Shown: positions 61,883-64,000 of the stretch, in pieces
Position numbering within the stretch: position 1 is the first letter of the stretch
How the letters are laid out: each line of letters begins with the position of its first letter
NCBI RefSeq assembly: GCF_003610255.1
Contig: NZ_RAPS01000001.1
Coordinates: forward strand, 2,418,001 to 2,482,000
From: Streptomyces sp. TLI_171
GTDB taxonomy: Bacteria > Actinomycetota > Actinomycetes > Streptomycetales > Streptomycetaceae
Direction of reading: 5' to 3'
Length of the DNA stretch: 64,000 nucleotides
Notes under the pieces: model-generated
Database searches by the model: none
Told to the model about the DNA's origin: nothing
Seen by the model: only the letters and a program-made list of their open reading frames with translations
Position numbers and translations under genes: made by a program

Positions 61883-61915
61883 CGCCCCCGCCGGATCGCG
61901 CGTCCGGCGGGGGCG
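61883..61915 (-). terminator. Terminator downstream of the reductase gene
   Basis: 13-bp perfect arms CGCCCCCGCCGGA (61883-61895) and TCCGGCGGGGGCG (61903-61915), 29 bases past the reductase stop. Confidence 0.78.
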
Positions 61916-61943
61916 TGCTGACGGCCCGTGAGCCGACGCACCG

Positions 61944-62975
61944 TCAGAGCTTTACGACCATCTTCCCGGTGTTCGCGCCGCGCAGCATGCCGAGGAAGGC
62001 GTCCGCGGTGTTCTCCACGCCCTCGACCACGGTCTCGTCGGAGCGCAGCGAGCCGTCCCGCAGCCAGCCGCCGACCTCGGTGAAGAACTGGCCGCGCAGC
62101 GCGGCGTGGTCGCCGACGATCATGCCCTGCAGGCGCAGCCGCTTGCCGATGGCGAGGGCGAGGTTGCGCGGCCCGGTGGGCGCGCCGGTGTCGTTGTACT
62201 GGGCGATCGCGCCGCACAGGGTGACCCGGCCGTGCACGGTGAGCGCGCCGATCGCGGCCTCCAGGTGCTCGCCGCCGACGTTGTCGAAGTAGACGTCGAT
62301 GCCGTCGGGCGCGGCCTGGGCGAGCTGCTCGGCGACCGGGCCGTCCTTGTAGTTGAAGGCGGCGTCGAAGCCGAGGCCGTCGACCAGGGTGGCGACCTTC
62401 TCGGCGGAGCCGGCCGAGCCGATGACCCGCTTCGCGCCCTTGAGCCGGGCGATCTGGCCCACCAGCGAGCCGACCGCGCCGGCCGCGCCGGAGACGAACA
62501 CGGTGTCGCCCTCCTTGAACGAGGCGACCTCCAGCAGCCCGGCGTACGCGGTGAGGCCGGGCATGCCGAGGACGCCCAGGTAGGCGGAGAGCGGGGCGAG
62601 TTCGGGGTCGACCTTGACGGCGTGCGCGGCGTCCAGGGTGGCGTACTCGCGCCAGCCGAGCCCGTGCAGCACCGCGTCGCCGACCTGGAGGCCCTCGGCC
62701 TGCGAGGCGACCACGTAGCCGACCGCGCCGCCGTCCATCGGCGCCCCGAGCGCGTACGGCGGGACGTAGGACTTCACGTCGTTCATCCGCCCGCGCATGT
62801 AAGGGTCGACGGACAGGTAGGCGTTGCGGACCACGATCTCGCCGGGGCCGGGCTGCCGGACCGGGGCCTCCACCAGTGCGAAGTCCTCGGGCACCGGCCA
62901 GCCCTGCGGGCGGGCCACCAGGTGCCATTCGCGACCGGTGGCCGGGAGGTTCTGCTCTGCCGTCACGTCTGCCAT
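61944..62975 (-). CDS. NADP-dependent medium-chain reductase
   Basis: A 343-residue zinc-independent MDR protein of the prostaglandin reductase/curcumin reductase type. LSVDPYMRGRMND is near 57-69, and the Rossmann motif VSGAAGAVGSLVGQIARLKGA near 161-181 (in parts). VYFDNVGGE marks the family and replaces a zinc site. The ATG at 62975 was chosen because AGGAG lies 6 bases before it; the ATG at 62978 is the alternative. It is divergent from a MarR regulator and is probably its target. It reduces alpha,beta-unsaturated carbonyl compounds. Confidence 0.93.
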   Translation of the reverse strand: MADVTAEQNLPATGREWHLVARPQGWPVPEDFALVEAPVRQPGPGEIVVRNAYLSVDPYMRGRMNDVKSYVPPYALGAPMDGGAVGYVVASQAEGLQVGDAVLHGLGWREYATLDAAHAVKVDPELAPLSAYLGVLGMPGLTAYAGLLEVASFKEGDTVFVSGAAGAVGSLVGQIARLKGAKRVIGSAGSAEKVATLVDGLGFDAAFNYKDGPVAEQLAQAAPDGIDVYFDNVGGEHLEAAIGALTVHGRVTLCGAIAQYNDTGAPTGPRNLALAIGKRLRLQGMIVGDHAALRGQFFTEVGGWLRDGSLRSDETVVEGVENTADAFLGMLRGANTGKMVVKL

Positions 62976-63090
62976 CATTTGCTCCTCAACCTGAAACGTT
63001 TAGCTACTCAAGTAATCCTGCGGATGAAAGGTTCATGTTGTCAAATGTTCAGGTAGACTCGACCGTACCGAGCCGGAGGAGGAGCAGGTC

Positions 63091-63537
63091 ATGACGGAGG
63101 CGCAGGCAGCACCCGCCGACCCGATCACGCTGGAGGTCGTCGACCTGATGGCGCGCCTGGTCGGGCTGTTCCACCGCGAGTACGAGGAGGCCGCCGCCGC
63201 CCGCTCGCTGACCGGCGCCCAGGCCAAGGTGCTGGCGCTGCTGCGGCGCGGGCCGATGCCGATGCGGCACATCGCCCAGACCCTCTCCTGCGAGCCGTCC
63301 AACATCACCGGCATCGTCGACCGGCTGGAGGGCCGCGGCTTCGTGACCCGCGAGTCCGACCCGCAGGACCGCCGGGTCAAGCTGGTGGTGGCCACCGACG
63401 CCGGGGTGTCCGCCTCGGCCGAGCTGCGCGAGTCGCTGAACTTCGCCCGCGAGCCGCTGGCGGCGCTCGACGACCGGGAGCGCGCCCAACTGCGCGACCT
63501 GCTGCGGCGGATGCTCGACTCCACCGCGAACGACTGA
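63091..63537 (+). CDS. MarR family regulator
   Basis: A 148-residue winged-helix protein. LTGAQAKVLALL and the HTH MRHIAQTLSCEPSNITGIVDRLEGRGFVTRESDPQDRRVKLV (in parts) carry the DxRxxxL wing. GGAGGAGGAG precedes the ATG. It is divergent from the medium-chain reductase, with an AT-richer 115-bp gap (short repeat TACT-CA-AGTA at 63004-63013). It probably represses that reductase in response to a small electrophile; this is inference. Confidence 0.92.
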   Translation: MTEAQAAPADPITLEVVDLMARLVGLFHREYEEAAAARSLTGAQAKVLALLRRGPMPMRHIAQTLSCEPSNITGIVDRLEGRGFVTRESDPQDRRVKLVVATDAGVSASAELRESLNFAREPLAALDDRERAQLRDLLRRMLDSTAND

Positions 63538-63722
63538 CCCACCGGCAGCGCCGGCGGCGCGGCCCGAAAAATCTCTCGAAACCGATGGTTCGCGTGTAAC
63601 CATTCCGGCCGCCGAACCGTCCAAGTAGTGACGAGCGCCCCGACCGCAGTGCGGCGGACGGGGCCGGCCGTGCCTGCCCTCGGGCACCAGTTCCCGCTGC
63701 GCGCAGAGAGATCGCCGACCAC

Positions 63723-64000
63723 ATGACCGACGCCAATCAGAGCCCCGCCGCGGCCCACTCCCGCGGCCGACGAATAGCCCGGGGCCTCGGAGCTGCCGCC
63801 GCCGCGCTGGTCGTCGCCGCCGGCGGACTCGGTGCCTGGTACTACCAGCGGCTCGACCACAACATCACGACCTTCGCCGCCGAGGGCATCGCCTCCAGCC
63901 GGCCCCCGGCCGGGCCGACCGCCACCACCGGCGGACGGCCCGTCAACGTCCTGCTGCTCGGATCGGACACCCGCGAGGACGGGAACAGCGCACTGGGCGG
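63723..64000 (+). CDS. LytR-CpsA-Psr (LCP) family protein, N-terminal part
   Basis: Translation from the ATG at 63723 stays open to the window end (92 residues). A polar leader SPAAAHSRGRRIARG is followed by a TM helix (LGAAAAALVVAAGGLGAWYYQRL) and then RPVNVLLLGSDTRED, the LCP catalytic-domain opening (LLLGSDxR). LCP enzymes attach wall teichoic acids or other glycopolymers to peptidoglycan. The GAGAGATCG upstream is a weak ribosome site. The gene continues beyond the window. Confidence 0.9.
   Translation, partial: MTDANQSPAAAHSRGRRIARGLGAAAAALVVAAGGLGAWYYQRLDHNITTFAAEGIASSRPPAGPTATTGGRPVNVLLLGSDTREDGNSALG

Overview
The window is 64 kb of very GC-rich, gene-dense DNA with near-saturated G/C at third codon positions and frequent GTG starts. 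It comes from an actinomycete of the family Streptomycetaceae (Streptomyces or Kitasatospora; the sequence alone does not decide between them). The clearest markers are the order fasR-fabD-fabH-acpP-fabF followed by a DUF3145 gene, a homodimeric-type aceE next to DUF3052, peroxiredoxin and terD genes, a DUF2637 gene, and a class F-type sortase. No transposase, integrase, phage gene or CRISPR array is visible. The region reads as core chromosome with accessory cassettes.

Layout. 0-14 kb: a truncated MFS exporter divergent from its TetR regulator; an Lrp/AsnC regulator divergent from kynA-kynU (tryptophan to anthranilate); an LPDTG-anchored surface protein; an Sfp-type phosphopantetheinyl transferase; an SDR; a small surface protein overlapping a sortase; a CseA-CseB-CseC-like lipoprotein/two-component operon without a sigma factor gene; a secreted trypsin-like protease; and a FabR-like repressor divergent from two small membrane proteins, with two matching operators. 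14-24 kb: a 180-bp element with perfect 26-bp inverted ends, gcl, an NAD(P)H-binding protein, an APC permease, a BAHD-like acyltransferase, a CYTH protein, a frameshifted flavoprotein, a tRNA-Val, a coiled-coil protein and an FmdB zinc ribbon.

24-39 kb is the most unusual part. Four co-directional genes (HAD phosphatase, StiP/PELOTA protein, TRSP-type phosphoribosyltransferase, HpcH/CitE-like lyase) match the predicted nucleotide-like metabolite module of Ter stress systems. They are followed by a TerD protein with a YGYPQ-repeat tail, a TerA-like protein, a frameshifted DUF2637 gene, a DUF475/TerC membrane protein, two canonical terD genes, and a PknB-type kinase with an extracellular PQQ-like propeller between the two terD genes. 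A peroxiredoxin and DUF3052 lead into aceE.

42-55 kb: a polytopic membrane protein, an MFS exporter with divergent TetR, a NarL-type two-component pair, two related DUF1023 secreted hydrolases flanking an acyltransferase and a YjbR-like protein, a MerR-aldo/keto reductase operon, a serine hydrolase and a pirin. 55-62 kb: the fatty acid synthase II operon with its activator gene fasR. 62-64 kb: a medium-chain reductase divergent from a MarR regulator, and the start of an LCP-family cell wall ligase.

Two genes (flavoprotein at 21.8 kb, DUF2637 at 31.8 kb) are each broken by a missing base in a short G/C run. These are either real disruptions or assembly errors. Convergent gene ends are marked by long perfect hairpins, several with 17-30 bp stems.
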